Part shown: in pieces, positions 1 to 8,563 of the stretch
Layout: each line of letters starts with the position of its first letter
How positions within the stretch are numbered: the stretch's first letter is position 1
From: Phycisphaerae bacterium
Lineage (GTDB): Bacteria > Planctomycetota > Phycisphaerae > Sedimentisphaerales > Anaerobacaceae
DNA length: 64,000 bases
Direction of reading: 5' to 3'
Assembly (NCBI GenBank): GCA_026386805.1
Contig: JAPLMX010000189.1
Coordinates: 1 to 64,000, forward strand
The notes under the pieces: generated by a model
What the model saw: the letters and a program-made list of their open reading frames with translations, nothing else
Told to the model about the DNA's origin: nothing
Databases searched by the model: none
Made by a program: the position numbers and the translations under genes

Positions 1-51
1 AACACAATAGGTCGAACTTCGATAAGGAACATCCAGTCCTACGTACCGCAT
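1..51 (-). CDS. IS110-family transposase, N-terminal fragment (runs off window)
   Basis: The minus strand reads ATG at 51 and then 16 further codons to the window edge, giving MRYVGLDVPYRSSTYCV. This matches the start of IS110-type DEDD transposases, whose first catalytic Asp lies in a Y-V-G-L-D-V motif. A GAAGGAG Shine-Dalgarno sits 7 bases upstream (59-65). Only 17 residues are visible, so the family call rests on this motif and on the structured non-coding leader beside it. The element lies downstream of the LamG gene that follows. Confidence 0.6.
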   Translation of the reverse strand, partial: MRYVGLDVPYRSSTYCV

Positions 52-130
52 AGCAAGTCTCCTTCATCTGTGGGGTTCCGAAATACCCACCATTATCTCC
101 GCCGGCCCGCGGACCGGAAGGAGGCTTGCT
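52..130 (-). ncRNA. Structured leader of the IS110-like element (possible bridge RNA part)
   Basis: On the minus strand, a 14-bp closing stem pairs 117-130 with 52-65 (AGCAAG plus a 7-bp CCTTC-rich arm, one wobble). It encloses two smaller hairpins: a GTGGG/CCCAC hairpin at 70-90 and a CCGG/CCGG hairpin at 102-117, which makes a three-way junction. The transposase Shine-Dalgarno lies inside the closing stem, so the fold could hide it. IS110 elements encode a guide (bridge) RNA in the non-coding end before the gene. Assigning that role here is inference; the fold is read by eye. Confidence 0.4.
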
Positions 131-225
131 ACATAGTCTCATCTTACTTATTTCGCAAGGGGAACTCGGAGGGACGATGACGCGCGTTTCTTTCGGCTCT
201 CCAGAAAGGTGAGCACGCCGGGACC

Positions 226-457
226 CCAAACGCAAAATGCCGCGTTTGGCGACCCGGCCATCCTATCAGACTTCGGGCGAACGGGACGGTGTCAGGGGTT
301 GGGAGTCAACGAAGCTCATACCAAAAGGACCAGAGCAAAAGCGGAGCGTTGTCCTGTGGACGAACGCCCCGCCTTCGTGTCATTGTGCGCCCCGTGCTGC
401 GGCGCTGTTACCCGTAGCATGGGGTTGGGTTCCCAAACGCATCATTCCGCGTTTGGG
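226..457. repeat. Pair of related palindromes (CCAAACGC...GCGTTTGG)
   Basis: Two short palindromes, at 226-249 and 432-457, share the arms CCAAACGC and GCGTTTGG around 8-10-base centres. They lie in otherwise gene-free DNA between the IS110 leader and the LamG gene. The layout of two related hairpins separated by unrelated sequence matches the compound palindromes found elsewhere in the window. I see no convincing gene in 131-499. Confidence 0.5.
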
Positions 458-480
458 GGCCCCGCGAGCGCCCATGAAGA

Positions 481-502
481 CACGGGCAAGATGCCCGTGC
501 TA
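481..502. repeat. Short hairpin repeat supplying the stop codon of the LamG gene
   Basis: A CACGGGCA/TGCCCGTG hairpin (481-499) is followed by CTAC. On the minus strand this reads GTAG, and its TAG is the stop codon of the LamG protein. It is of the same type as the arms of the longer compound palindromes (for example near 34000 and 54050). Confidence 0.5.
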
Positions 503-3334
503 CTGGGCCGGGTGACCGTATCCGATGTCGTCGATGTACAGCATGCCGGCGGCGCCCGCTTTCGGGCCAGTCTTATCGCCGACGCCGAGCGTGATCTTCT
601 TGACGGCCGCCACGTTGACGCCCGTCAGGTCACTCAGCGGAATCCGCCACTGCGTCCAGGTCCCCGTCGCGCTGGCCGACGGATTCGGGTTGACCACCGT
701 CTTGGTCTTGCCGGCCTTGTCTTCCACCGTCAGGTACAAGGGCGCCGGACCATTGGTCACCATCGTTGCACCGATGGCCATAGACTGCCACGAGCCGGTG
801 ATCGTGCCGGTGGCCGAGACATTCGAGACCTCCGCCGTGGTCGTCAGGGCCGCATCATGGCTGGTCACGGCCAAACCGATGTAGACGTTGGCCGCCATCG
901 CGATCGTCACGTCGGCGCCCAGGGCGGTCCAGGTCTTGCCGTCCGGCGAGCTCTCCAACCGGAACACGTTGCCCGTGCGGGTCACGCGCGCCCAGTACGG
1001 GGGCGTGACGGCCGTGCCGGTCCAGTTCGTGCTGGCACTGGCACCGGCCGCGGTATTGCGATACTGGGCCGCACAACTGTTGCCCGGCGTCACGGCCATC
1101 ATGGCGTGCTTGGAGCCGGGATCGAGGGTCTCGCGGATCATGGGACCCGCCTTCGCCCAGACGTTGGTGTTCACGAGGCTGTCGACTCGCATGGTGATCG
1201 AACCGTTGCCGCTGAGCGACTTGTAGAGGAAGCGGAACTCGTCGCCGTTGTTCCAGATGTCCGTGCCGCTGGCGCTGACGGTGTACGCGTTGTTGCCGTT
1301 GTCCACGAAGGCGGCCGGAGAGCCCCGGAACCACAGGGACAGGGTGTCTGCACCATTGGTTGTCCAGCTCTGGGCGGTGTCAAAGGTCCGCTGGGCCTCG
1401 GAGTAGAACGGCGTCTTGACGTTGTTGTACTCCAGCGGCATCGACTGCTTGCCACCGTGAACGATCGTCCGCTCGGCAAACGGGGCGGTCATGTTCCCGA
1501 CAATCGAGCCGCTCTTGCCGTCGGTGTAGCCGTCGATCCAGGAGTCGTAGATGCGATTGTCGTCATCGTTATAGCTCTCGAAGTCGTCGATAGCGCCATA
1601 TTCCTGCGTGGTGAAGCTCCAGACGTCGCCCGGATAGGCGACGGCGTTGACCTCATCGACCTTCCAGTAGTAGGCCGTGCCGAAGTTGAGAGAGCCCGGG
1701 GTAAAGGCGCAATCGGCCGCCGTCTTGGCAGCGACCGTTCCGTTCGCGACGGCGTTCGGATCGGTGCCGAAGAACACCTGATGCGAGCCCGCCTCGCGGC
1801 CGGGCCGCCAATTCAGGGTCGGATCGACCGCGATGCCCGTGGCGGCGGTCGCCGGCTGCGGCACCCTGGCCTGGACGGGGACATAGGAGAATCGCACTTC
1901 ACTCAGACCCGTCTGCGGCGCCATACCGCCCCAGTTGCTGTTGATCGTTAGCTTGACGTACTTGGCCATGACGCCGCCCATGTTGACCGTGGTGTTGGCG
2001 GCGTAGCCCGGCATGCCGGTCGCCCGGGCGAACTCGGGCACGTTGGCCAGCGCCGTCCAGGTCGTGCCGTCGGTGGAGTACTCGATCGTGACTTTCTCGG
2101 CGCCAAAGCCCAGGAAGCCTTCAATCAGTTGGTTGGAGTTCCACACCTTCAGATCAAACAGCTTGTAGACCTTGTCGAACTGATACTGAATCCAGTTCGG
2201 CACTGCGCCACTGGTCAACCACATCGTGGTCCCCTCGGGGCCGTGCAGGTCCCCTGTCAGGCCGGAACCATCGATGGTCTTCTCGGGGCCCATGTTGGCC
2301 GCCGCACTGGAGGCCGTGGCGGTTATGCTCGTGATCGGATAGCCGTAAGGCTCAGCCGTGAAGGACCAGATGCCGCCCTTGTAGATGGTGCCGTCGGCAG
2401 ACTTGTTGACCTCATCGACACGCCAGTAGTAGGTCTGCCCATAGGCGAACACGCCGGCGGGATCGAAGCTGGTGTCCGCCTGGCCCTGGCTGGCCAACAG
2501 GCCGCTGGCGCTGGTTCTGCTGGCGTTGTTCACATCCGCGGCAACGGTCCCCAAGTACACATCGTGCGTGGCGGGATACTGGCCTGCCGTCCAGTTCAAC
2601 GTCGCATCGCGTGTCACGTCCGTGGCGCCATCCTCCGGGCTGACGTTCACGGCAGCAGACAGGCTCTTCATGCTCTTCTGAATCTCCGCGGCCGTCAGTA
2701 TCTGATCGTAGATGCGCAGATCATCCACCAGGCCCTGGAACCAGCCCATGGCGTGACCGGAATTGGAGCCTACGAAGATCCGGGTGCCCGTGCCCCACAG
2801 CGTGCCGGCGGTATCGACGGACGTACCGTCCTCTTTCCCGTTGACATAGAGACGCATCGGGCCGTTATTCTGGGCCACGATAGCGACGTGGTACCACGTG
2901 TTGGGAACGATGACCGTGGTCCCGGGCACGTTCCGCTCCGCACCCACCCACAGGTAATGATGAAAGACACCGCTCTGAATTCGCAGTTGGTGAGACCAGG
3001 AGGTGGTTGGCCCGGAGCTGTCCGTTCGCGTGATGACCCCCGCGTCGCTCGTGCGCGCCGGCTTGACCCAGGCGGAGATGGTGTAGAGCGCCGGATTCGT
3101 GGGTGACGGGATGTCCACGTAGTCGTCCACCCCGTCGAATGAGATCGCCTGGCCGATCTGTCCCCTTGGGTAGCTCGGTTGTCCTCCAACGAACGTGCCG
3201 TTCGCCGTGCCGGCCATGTCGTTGAGATTCCCATCAAACGGCCAGTATCCCGTCAGAGGCGCGGCACTTACCGTCCCGGACGCGACATACAGAACGCCGG
3301 CCAACAGAGTTGTGAAAAGCAGCTTCTTCCCCAT
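500..3334 (-). CDS. Secreted LamG / discoidin-domain surface protein
   Basis: This is a 944-residue exported protein probably involved in carbohydrate or surface binding; no catalytic domain is seen. The ATG at 3334 is chosen because AGGAGG lies 6 bases upstream and a signal peptide (MGKKLLFTTLLAG, cleaved near SAA) follows. In order it shows a LamG jellyroll (about 28-230, ending in VDDLRIYDQ), a planctomycete-type Ig-like repeat with a DVYLGT motif (about 245-330), a discoidin-like F5/8C domain (about 345-485), a second Ig-like repeat (about 495-585, QVFFGTD), and a C-terminal part with DDFESYND containing a DUF1349-like beta-sandwich (about 700-860). It ends with IDDIGY and has no PEP-CTERM or LPXTG sorter. 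Domain limits are approximate. Its stop codon lies in a repeat element. Confidence 0.85.
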   Translation of the reverse strand: MGKKLLFTTLLAGVLYVASGTVSAAPLTGYWPFDGNLNDMAGTANGTFVGGQPSYPRGQIGQAISFDGVDDYVDIPSPTNPALYTISAWVKPARTSDAGVITRTDSSGPTTSWSHQLRIQSGVFHHYLWVGAERNVPGTTVIVPNTWYHVAIVAQNNGPMRLYVNGKEDGTSVDTAGTLWGTGTRIFVGSNSGHAMGWFQGLVDDLRIYDQILTAAEIQKSMKSLSAAVNVSPEDGATDVTRDATLNWTAGQYPATHDVYLGTVAADVNNASRTSASGLLASQGQADTSFDPAGVFAYGQTYYWRVDEVNKSADGTIYKGGIWSFTAEPYGYPITSITATASSAAANMGPEKTIDGSGLTGDLHGPEGTTMWLTSGAVPNWIQYQFDKVYKLFDLKVWNSNQLIEGFLGFGAEKVTIEYSTDGTTWTALANVPEFARATGMPGYAANTTVNMGGVMAKYVKLTINSNWGGMAPQTGLSEVRFSYVPVQARVPQPATAATGIAVDPTLNWRPGREAGSHQVFFGTDPNAVANGTVAAKTAADCAFTPGSLNFGTAYYWKVDEVNAVAYPGDVWSFTTQEYGAIDDFESYNDDDNRIYDSWIDGYTDGKSGSIVGNMTAPFAERTIVHGGKQSMPLEYNNVKTPFYSEAQRTFDTAQSWTTNGADTLSLWFRGSPAAFVDNGNNAYTVSASGTDIWNNGDEFRFLYKSLSGNGSITMRVDSLVNTNVWAKAGPMIRETLDPGSKHAMMAVTPGNSCAAQYRNTAAGASASTNWTGTAVTPPYWARVTRTGNVFRLESSPDGKTWTALGADVTIAMAANVYIGLAVTSHDAALTTTAEVSNVSATGTITGSWQSMAIGATMVTNGPAPLYLTVEDKAGKTKTVVNPNPSASATGTWTQWRIPLSDLTGVNVAAVKKITLGVGDKTGPKAGAAGMLYIDDIGYGHPAQ

Positions 3335-3503
3335 GATAGTCCTCCTGTTTGTTTGTTGTCGATGACCCACCGTGCAATCTCAATCGGTCCGACGAGTCGG
3401 CAGCGTCGGTCGAAATGCCTGATTATCTCCAACACCCACGTCCCTTCTCGGACCGTCCATCACGCATTCGCTGCCACCTATCCGTCACTTTCCTGCAGTT
3501 CAT

Positions 3504-3531
3504 TGTATACTCCCGGCCAATTCCAAGTCAA
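3504..3531 (-). promoter_or_regulatory. Sigma70-type promoter for the LamG gene
   Basis: The minus strand has TTGACT (3526-3531), a 16-base spacer and TATACA (3504-3509). This would give a transcript with a leader of about 160 bases before the start at 3334. Both boxes are close to consensus. The rest of 3335-3746 shows no gene I can support. Confidence 0.55.
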
Positions 3532-3746
3532 GAGACATTTGGAACCGTCTGGATCGATCGACTTCGGGGGTCACGACTTCAGAGAAACCCTGAAAGTGAG
3601 CTGGAACAGGAGCGATTCATGGCCAAGCAAGCCGGTGCGCGAAGCACACCCTGCCGGCTGTCGCCGAAGCCGTGGGAATCCGCGTTTGAAAGATGAGAGT
3701 TGGACCGATCCCGCGAAGCCCGTGCTGGCGCAACGGGGGCTTGTTT

Positions 3747-3833
3747 ATGCCCATCGCCCTGGGGATAATTGTGCTGTGCTGTTGGATGCTGTTCTCAGGC
3801 TGTGTCCTGCGTACGCGAAAGGCTGAGATATGA
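3747..3833 (+). CDS. Possible 28-residue membrane peptide overlapping the glycosidase start
   Basis: ATG at 3747 opens a 28-codon frame (starting MPIALGIIVLCCWMLF, ending RTRKAEI). Its TGA overlaps the ATG of the next gene (ATATGA). The product would be one hydrophobic helix with a basic tail. A GGGGG stretch lies about 8 bases upstream. The overlap suggests translational coupling, but such a short frame could be chance. Confidence 0.25.
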   Translation: MPIALGIIVLCCWMLFSGCVLRTRKAEI

Positions 3834-5341
3834 GGCGAAGAGTCGGGCGAAAAAGCCGGTGTGCCGTCTTGGTCTTGCTGGCTACCGGCGTGGTCTCGAC
3901 GGCCGCGTGGGCCAGTGGTGCTCCGAGCCGCAGCGTGGAGCAATGGGGCATCTTCGAGTTGGCTCTCCAGGGGCCGTCGGAAGGAAATCCGTTTGCCGAG
4001 GTGCAACTGAAGGCTGAGTTTCGCCGGGGGGACCGCGTTCTCACCCCCGAGGGCTTCTACGATGGTGACGGTGTGTATCGGATTCGATTCATGCCCGATG
4101 AGCCCGGCGCGTGGACCTATGTGACCAAGAGCAACGTCACGGAACTCGATGGAACAAAGGGAGAATTCGTTTGTGTGAAAGCTGGGCCGGGCCATCACGG
4201 ACCGGCGCAGGTTTGCGATACCTTCCGGTTGGCCTATGCCGATGGCACACCGCACTTCTCCGTGGGGACCACGTGCTACGCCTGGGTTCACCAAGGCGAT
4301 GCGATGGAAGAGCAGACGCTCGCGACCTTGAGGAGTTCGCCGTTCAACAAGATCCGGATGTGCGTGTTCCCCAAGGCGTACGCGTACAACAGCAACGAGC
4401 CGCCGTACTATCCCTATGAGGGCAAGCCCTTGAAGGACTGGGACTTCCAGCGGTTCAACCCCGCCTTCTGGCGGCATTTCGAGACGCGGGTTGGGCAGTT
4501 GCGCGACCTGGGGATCGAGGCGGACATCATCATCTTCCATCCGTATGACCGCTGGGGGTTCAAGAGCATGGGGCATGAGAACAATCTCTTCCTCCTGCGG
4601 TACCTCGTGGCCCGCCTGGCGGCCTATCGCAACGTCTGGTGGTCCTTTGCCAACGAGTATGACCTGCTCAAATGGCCGATGGAAGATTGGGACCAGTACA
4701 TGAAGCTCGTGCAGGAGATCGACCCCTACCACCACCTGCGGGGCATCCACAATTGCCGGGGCTGGTACGATCATAGCAAGCCCTGGGTCACCCATTGCAG
4801 CATCCAGGACCGCGATTTCACGAAGGCGCAGGAGTATCGCGACAAGTACCATAAGCCGGTGGTCTACGACGAGTGCCGCTACGAGGGGGATATCCCGCAG
4901 TCCTGGGGCAGCCTCAGTGCCCAGCAGATGATGCGCAATTTCTGGATGGGGTCGCTGGCGGGCTGCTACGTGGGTCACGGCGAGACGTTCAAGCACCCGC
5001 AGGATCTGCTGTGGTGGGCCAAGGGAGGCGTGCTGCGGGGCCAAAGCCCGGCGCGGATTCAGTTCATGAAGGACATCGTCGAGGCGCTGCCGTATCAGCG
5101 GATGGAGCCCGACTTCAGCCGACATCCGGACGTGTGCGTTCTGGCCAAGCGAGGTGAATGCTACCTGATGTATTTCGCGGAGGCCAAGCCGCTCGCATTC
5201 AACCTGCCCGGCGATGGTCCCTACAAGATGGACGCCATCGATCCCTGGGAGATGAAGATCCAGTCGATGGGTTCCACGGGCCCGGGCCAGTTCCGCTTCA
5301 CACCGCCGAAGCCGGACTACGCAATCCGGCTGACAAGGTGA
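3830..5341 (+). CDS. Secreted DUF5060/DUF4038-type glycoside hydrolase
   Basis: A 503-residue protein predicted to act outside the cytoplasm on a polysaccharide; the substrate is not predictable from sequence. A signal peptide occupies about 1-31 (twin basic start, hydrophobic core, cleavage near AWA-SG). An N-terminal beta domain of DUF5060 type (about 40-125, GFYDGDGVYRIRFMPDEPG) precedes a (beta/alpha)8 barrel of DUF4038 type (about 130-420). WWSFANEYDLL near residue 270 places an Asn-Glu pair where clan GH-A enzymes carry the acid/base. A small C-terminal beta domain (YLMYFAEAKP) follows. The gene stands alone on this strand. The family call is good; activity is inferred. Confidence 0.8.
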   Translation: MRRRVGRKSRCAVLVLLATGVVSTAAWASGAPSRSVEQWGIFELALQGPSEGNPFAEVQLKAEFRRGDRVLTPEGFYDGDGVYRIRFMPDEPGAWTYVTKSNVTELDGTKGEFVCVKAGPGHHGPAQVCDTFRLAYADGTPHFSVGTTCYAWVHQGDAMEEQTLATLRSSPFNKIRMCVFPKAYAYNSNEPPYYPYEGKPLKDWDFQRFNPAFWRHFETRVGQLRDLGIEADIIIFHPYDRWGFKSMGHENNLFLLRYLVARLAAYRNVWWSFANEYDLLKWPMEDWDQYMKLVQEIDPYHHLRGIHNCRGWYDHSKPWVTHCSIQDRDFTKAQEYRDKYHKPVVYDECRYEGDIPQSWGSLSAQQMMRNFWMGSLAGCYVGHGETFKHPQDLLWWAKGGVLRGQSPARIQFMKDIVEALPYQRMEPDFSRHPDVCVLAKRGECYLMYFAEAKPLAFNLPGDGPYKMDAIDPWEMKIQSMGSTGPGQFRFTPPKPDYAIRLTR

Positions 5342-5365
5342 GTCACAGAGCCGGCTCGCCAAGCC

Positions 5366-5396
5366 CACGGACAAACAAGTTTGTCCGTGCCACCCG
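5366..5396. repeat. Single-arm hairpin of the compound palindrome family
   Basis: CACGGACAAAC/GTTTGTCCGTG forms a hairpin (5366-5389) followed by CCACCC. It is the same unit as the right arms at 34076 and 54062, but here only one arm is present. Confidence 0.5.
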
Positions 5397-5517
5397 GTAT
5401 TTGCCACGATCTGGTCCTGCGCCCAGGCGGCTGAATCCTGCCGATGGGATTTGACAGGAAGCGGTTATCTTCGGATGATAGGAGTTGTCTGGGCTGTCGT
5501 GTGCTTGTGAGGTACTG

Positions 5518-5841
5518 ATGGGAATAAGTCCGACACTGGTGAGTGAAATCGTGAAACGGATTCTGGAGGTGGCCGAAGCACGTCGAATCATCCTGTTTGG
5601 CTCCGCCGCTGCGGGACAAATGACCAAAGACAGTGATATTGACCTGCTGGTGCTGGAGTCCGCTCCCGGTGATACCCGCAAGGAAAGCGTTCGCATTCGC
5701 CAAGCCGTGCGCGGGCTGGGTTATCCGTTCGATATCGTCGTTATGGCTGTCGAGCGATTCGAGGAGAGCAAGGATGTCGTTGGCGGCATCGCCTATCCAG
5801 CACACAAATATGGTAAGGTCATCTATGAAGAAGCCGCCTGA
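5518..5841 (+). CDS. MNT-type nucleotidyltransferase antitoxin
   Basis: A 107-residue minimal nucleotidyltransferase. The signature GSAAAG...DSDIDLLV (a GS motif, then D-x-D metal ligands) lies near residues 28-45. In MNT/HEPN modules the MNT protein neutralises the HEPN partner, often by AMPylating it. The ATG at 5518 has GAGGT 5 bases upstream, so it is preferred over an upstream in-frame start. The 3' end overlaps the HEPN gene by 17 bases, which indicates co-translation. The role is inferred from family and pairing. Confidence 0.8.
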   Translation: MGISPTLVSEIVKRILEVAEARRIILFGSAAAGQMTKDSDIDLLVLESAPGDTRKESVRIRQAVRGLGYPFDIVVMAVERFEESKDVVGGIAYPAHKYGKVIYEEAA

Positions 5842-6226
5842 TCGGGTGAGAGACGAATTTGCGCGCCAATGGCTGGCGAAGGCGGAGGAAGACCTCAATG
5901 CCGCCAAGTCCCTTATCACCTATGGCTCGACCTTTCTATCCACGGTGTGTTTTCACTCGCAACAAGCCGCCGAGAAGTACCTGAAGGCGTTTCTGACTCG
6001 TCATCAGGTCGAGTTCCCAAAGACGCACGATATTGACGAGCTTCTCGACCTGATCATGCCCATCAACGGAAAGCTCTCCGAGTCTCTACGCGACGTCATC
6101 GCACTCACGAATTACGGTGTAGACGTCCGCTATCCCGGCGGTTTTCCCGGTGTGACTGCCAGCGATGCTCAACAAGCAATCCAACTGGCCGATAGAGTTC
6201 GTAGGTTGGTCTTAGAGTTGTTATAG
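5825..6226 (+). CDS. HEPN-domain toxin partner
   Basis: A 133-residue all-alpha HEPN protein, the second gene of the MNT/HEPN pair. The typical family core (AKAEEDLNAAK, then CFHSQQAAEKYLKAFL, then KTHDIDELL) is present. The ATG at 5825 lies within the end of the MNT gene, so the two are coupled. HEPN partners are usually RNases or related toxins; the R-x4-6-H motif is not clear here, so nuclease activity is uncertain. It ends 19 bases from the convergent lysA end. Confidence 0.75.
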   Translation: MKKPPDRVRDEFARQWLAKAEEDLNAAKSLITYGSTFLSTVCFHSQQAAEKYLKAFLTRHQVEFPKTHDIDELLDLIMPINGKLSESLRDVIALTNYGVDVRYPGGFPGVTASDAQQAIQLADRVRRLVLELL

Positions 6227-6244
6227 CGCAGCAGCGGGAAACGA

Positions 6245-7534
6245 CTACCGTTCCGGGGCCACTAAATCTTCGTAGGTCTCCCGGCGGCGGATGATCTCGA
6301 ATTGGCTGCCATCCACGAGAATCTCCGGGGCACGAGGGCGGGCGTTGTAGTTGCTGGCCATGGTGAAGCCGTAGGCGCCGGCGGTAAAGACCGCCATCAG
6401 GTCGCCCCGCTGGACGGGCGGGATCGACCGGTCTTTGGCGAGGAAGTCGGCTCCTTCGCAGATCGGACCGACGATGTCCACTGTCTCGCTGCCCTCCACG
6501 CGGAGGTCCTGGCTGCGGACTGTGGGGACGAATTGCGGCTCCGTCTGGGTGGGCCAGATGAAATGGAAGGCGCCGTACAGCGAGGGACGGATCAGGTCGT
6601 TCATGCCTGCGTCCACGATGACGAACCGCTTGCTGGCCCCCATCTTGGTGTAGAGGACCCGCGTCAGGAGGATCGCGGCGTTGGCGCAAATGCTCTTGCC
6701 GGGTTCGAGGATAAGCCGGAGGTTCTTGCCTTTGAGCAGAGGGACGATCCCCGCCGCATACTCTTCGGCGGAAGGGACGGTTTCCGTCTCGTAGTCGGCG
6801 CCGTACCCGCCACCAAGGTCCAGGGCCTCGATCGCGTGGCCCTTTTGACGGAGACGGTCAATCAAGGGCAGGATCTTCTTCACCGCTTCCACGTAGGGAT
6901 CGATTGTCTTACCGCCCGTGCCGAGGTGGACGTGGATCGTGCTCAGCCGGACGGACCAGCTCTTGCCGTACTTCTCGAAGACCGCGACGGCCCGCTCGAT
7001 GTCCACGCCGAACTTGGTGTCCTTCTTGCCCGTGGTCAGATAGGCATGGGTTTGGTATTCGATGTCCGGATTCACCCGCAGTGCGGCGTTGATTTTTGCG
7101 TCTGAACTCCTCGCGTGCTGCTGGGCCAACCGGCTGAGGTTCTCCAACTCCTGCTCCGACTCGATATTGAAGCAGCCAATGCCCGCTTGCAGGGCGCTGA
7201 CGATCTCCTCGTCGGTCTTGCCCACGCCGGCGTAGACCACTTTCGAGAGGTCAGCCCCCGCCTGCTGGACGCGGTACAGCTCGCCACCGCTGACGATATC
7301 GAACCCGCTGCCGTGGCGGGCCATGAGCTTCAGGATATGGATGTTGCCGCAGGCCTTGACGGAGAAGCAGATGGTCGTATCGAGTTCTCTGTACGCCTCC
7401 TGCATCTTGCCGAGGTGATCGATGAACGTGCCTTGACTGTAGAGGTAGGCGGGCGTTCCCACCTGGGCCGCGATACGCTCGACGTCCACGTCCTCCGCGA
7501 ACAGCCTGCCGCCCTTGTACCGAAACAGATCCAT
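6245..7534 (-). CDS. lysA: Diaminopimelate decarboxylase
   Basis: A 429-residue PLP enzyme of the alanine-racemase fold that decarboxylates meso-diaminopimelate to L-lysine, the last step of lysine synthesis. The PLP lysine is K60 in CFSVKACGN. Glycine-rich phosphate binding is seen in LDLGGGYGADY and EPGKSICANA. The C-terminal barrel carries the GAYGFTMASNYNARPR motif that contributes to the active site across the dimer. The ATG at 7534 is chosen for its AGGAG 10 bases upstream; another ATG lies 30 bases earlier. It stands alone and is convergent with the MNT/HEPN pair. Confidence 0.93.
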   Translation of the reverse strand: MDLFRYKGGRLFAEDVDVERIAAQVGTPAYLYSQGTFIDHLGKMQEAYRELDTTICFSVKACGNIHILKLMARHGSGFDIVSGGELYRVQQAGADLSKVVYAGVGKTDEEIVSALQAGIGCFNIESEQELENLSRLAQQHARSSDAKINAALRVNPDIEYQTHAYLTTGKKDTKFGVDIERAVAVFEKYGKSWSVRLSTIHVHLGTGGKTIDPYVEAVKKILPLIDRLRQKGHAIEALDLGGGYGADYETETVPSAEEYAAGIVPLLKGKNLRLILEPGKSICANAAILLTRVLYTKMGASKRFVIVDAGMNDLIRPSLYGAFHFIWPTQTEPQFVPTVRSQDLRVEGSETVDIVGPICEGADFLAKDRSIPPVQRGDLMAVFTAGAYGFTMASNYNARPRAPEILVDGSQFEIIRRRETYEDLVAPER

Positions 7535-7600
7535 AGACCCGATTTCTCCTATGGTCGCGTTCAACCGGCCCTTGGGGCATCATCCACGAACACGGCTGCC

Positions 7601-7628
7601 AGTATAGAGGAATCGGGCCGAATTACAA
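7601..7628 (-). promoter_or_regulatory. Promoter for lysA
   Basis: On the minus strand TTGTAA (7623-7628) and TATACT (7601-7606) are separated by 16 bases. This is a good sigma70 match about 65 bases before the lysA start. Confidence 0.5.
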
Positions 7629-7720
7629 GGAGCCAGATGAAACGAAGACGTGGCGCCCGGCCGAGCGGTCCCGGAGCGATCCACGGCCGCGGCGACCTCG
7701 TCACCCCCCCCAAAGAAAAC

Positions 7721-7751
7721 GAAAGGCCCTCCACCCTGTGGGGGGCCTTTC
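7721..7751 (-). terminator. Rho-independent terminator of the histone-like gene
   Basis: GAAAGGCCC and GGGCCTTTC arms form a strong hairpin. On the minus strand it is followed by a T-rich run (CGTTTTCTTT). It lies downstream of the small histone-like gene and before the lysA promoter. The remainder of 7629-7896 holds no gene I can see. Confidence 0.7.
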
Positions 7752-7896
7752 GTTGCCTGAAAGCCTGTTGCAGACGAAACTTTGCGGTATTCTGGTCGCT
7801 CAGGACGGCCTAAGGGAAGCTTCTATCCATTGCGGCTACTTCCAATCGCCGCCGAAAGTCGCGAGTCTTCGGCTTTCCTCGTGACGCGTAGTCACC

Positions 7897-8016
7897 CTAC
7901 TTCTTCTTCGCTTTTTTGGCGGCCTTCTTCTTCGCCGGCGCCTTCTTCACCACTTTCTTCGTCGTCTTCTTTGCCACTTTCTTTGCCGCCTTCTTCGCCA
8001 CCTTCTTCTTGACCAT
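7897..8016 (-). CDS. Lysine-rich histone H1-like peptide
   Basis: A 39-residue protein made almost entirely of Lys, Ala and Val in AAKK/VAKK repeats (MVKKKVAKKAAKKVAKK... ending KKAKKK). It resembles the C-terminal tails of histone H1 and bacterial Hc1/H1-like nucleoid proteins, so non-specific DNA or RNA binding is likely. A GGAG motif lies 11 bases before the ATG, and a strong terminator follows. It has its own transcription unit. A perfect operator-like palindrome lies upstream. Confidence 0.7.
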   Translation of the reverse strand: MVKKKVAKKAAKKVAKKTTKKVVKKAPAKKKAAKKAKKK

Positions 8017-8121
8017 TACCTTTTCTCCTTTACCTTGACCACGGGATGATTCGTTCTAAGCCACCTGCACTCTCGCACAATGGAGATTGCTAAGCACCAC
8101 TAAGATTGCAGGCTACGCCCT

Positions 8122-8161
8122 TGTCAACAGCATTATGGCGAATGCTGATAACAATTGTTAT
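8122..8161 (-). promoter_or_regulatory. Putative promoter/operator region of the histone-like gene
   Basis: A perfect -35 box TTGACA (minus strand, 8122-8127) has a weak -10 candidate about 18 bases on. Just upstream is a perfect 14-bp palindrome, ATAACAATTGTTAT (8148-8161), of the kind bound by dimeric regulators. The regulator is unknown. Nothing else in 8162-8453 looks coding; a GC-rich GCGGCGGC/GCCGCCGC hairpin lies near 8395-8420. Confidence 0.35.
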
Positions 8162-8563
8162 GTTAGTTATCGTCCAAGTATTTCCCAAACCTTCATAGAA
8201 TTTTTTGGGGACGAGGAGAACGGCCGCACCCGTCGCGCGGATTGCCGGTGCCAAGCGACGGAGGAAGGCATCAGGAGCCGGTTGCGGCGTAGAATGTCGC
8301 GACGGGAGAGACATCGGACGAAAGCGCCGATAAAGGCTTGTTTTATAGTTTCGGCGCGTGGCCCGGCCGCACGCGAAAACGACGGAGGCCCTGCGGCGGC
8401 GCGGAGGGCCGCCGCCGCGCATCCACAAAAGCGCGGCGCAGAAAATAACTGACTTGACTTTCCCACCGTCCGAGTATTCCTTAGGTCACGACTGCGGCTG
8501 ACGATTCGTCACAATCGTGGTCCGTGCGACGGAAGAGACACACAGGTTGGCTGTTAATAACCG

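Noticed and set aside
209..1951. 580-residue plus-strand frame over the LamG gene
   Set aside because: Antisense to the LamG protein and running through intergenic palindromes; no sensible domains.
3617..5407. 596-residue minus-strand frame over the glycosidase
   Set aside because: Shadow of the plus-strand DUF5060/DUF4038 gene, with no recognisable motif.
8041..8460. Overlapping open frames upstream of nadD
   Set aside because: All are short, lack ribosome sites and run through a GC-rich hairpin; treated as non-coding.
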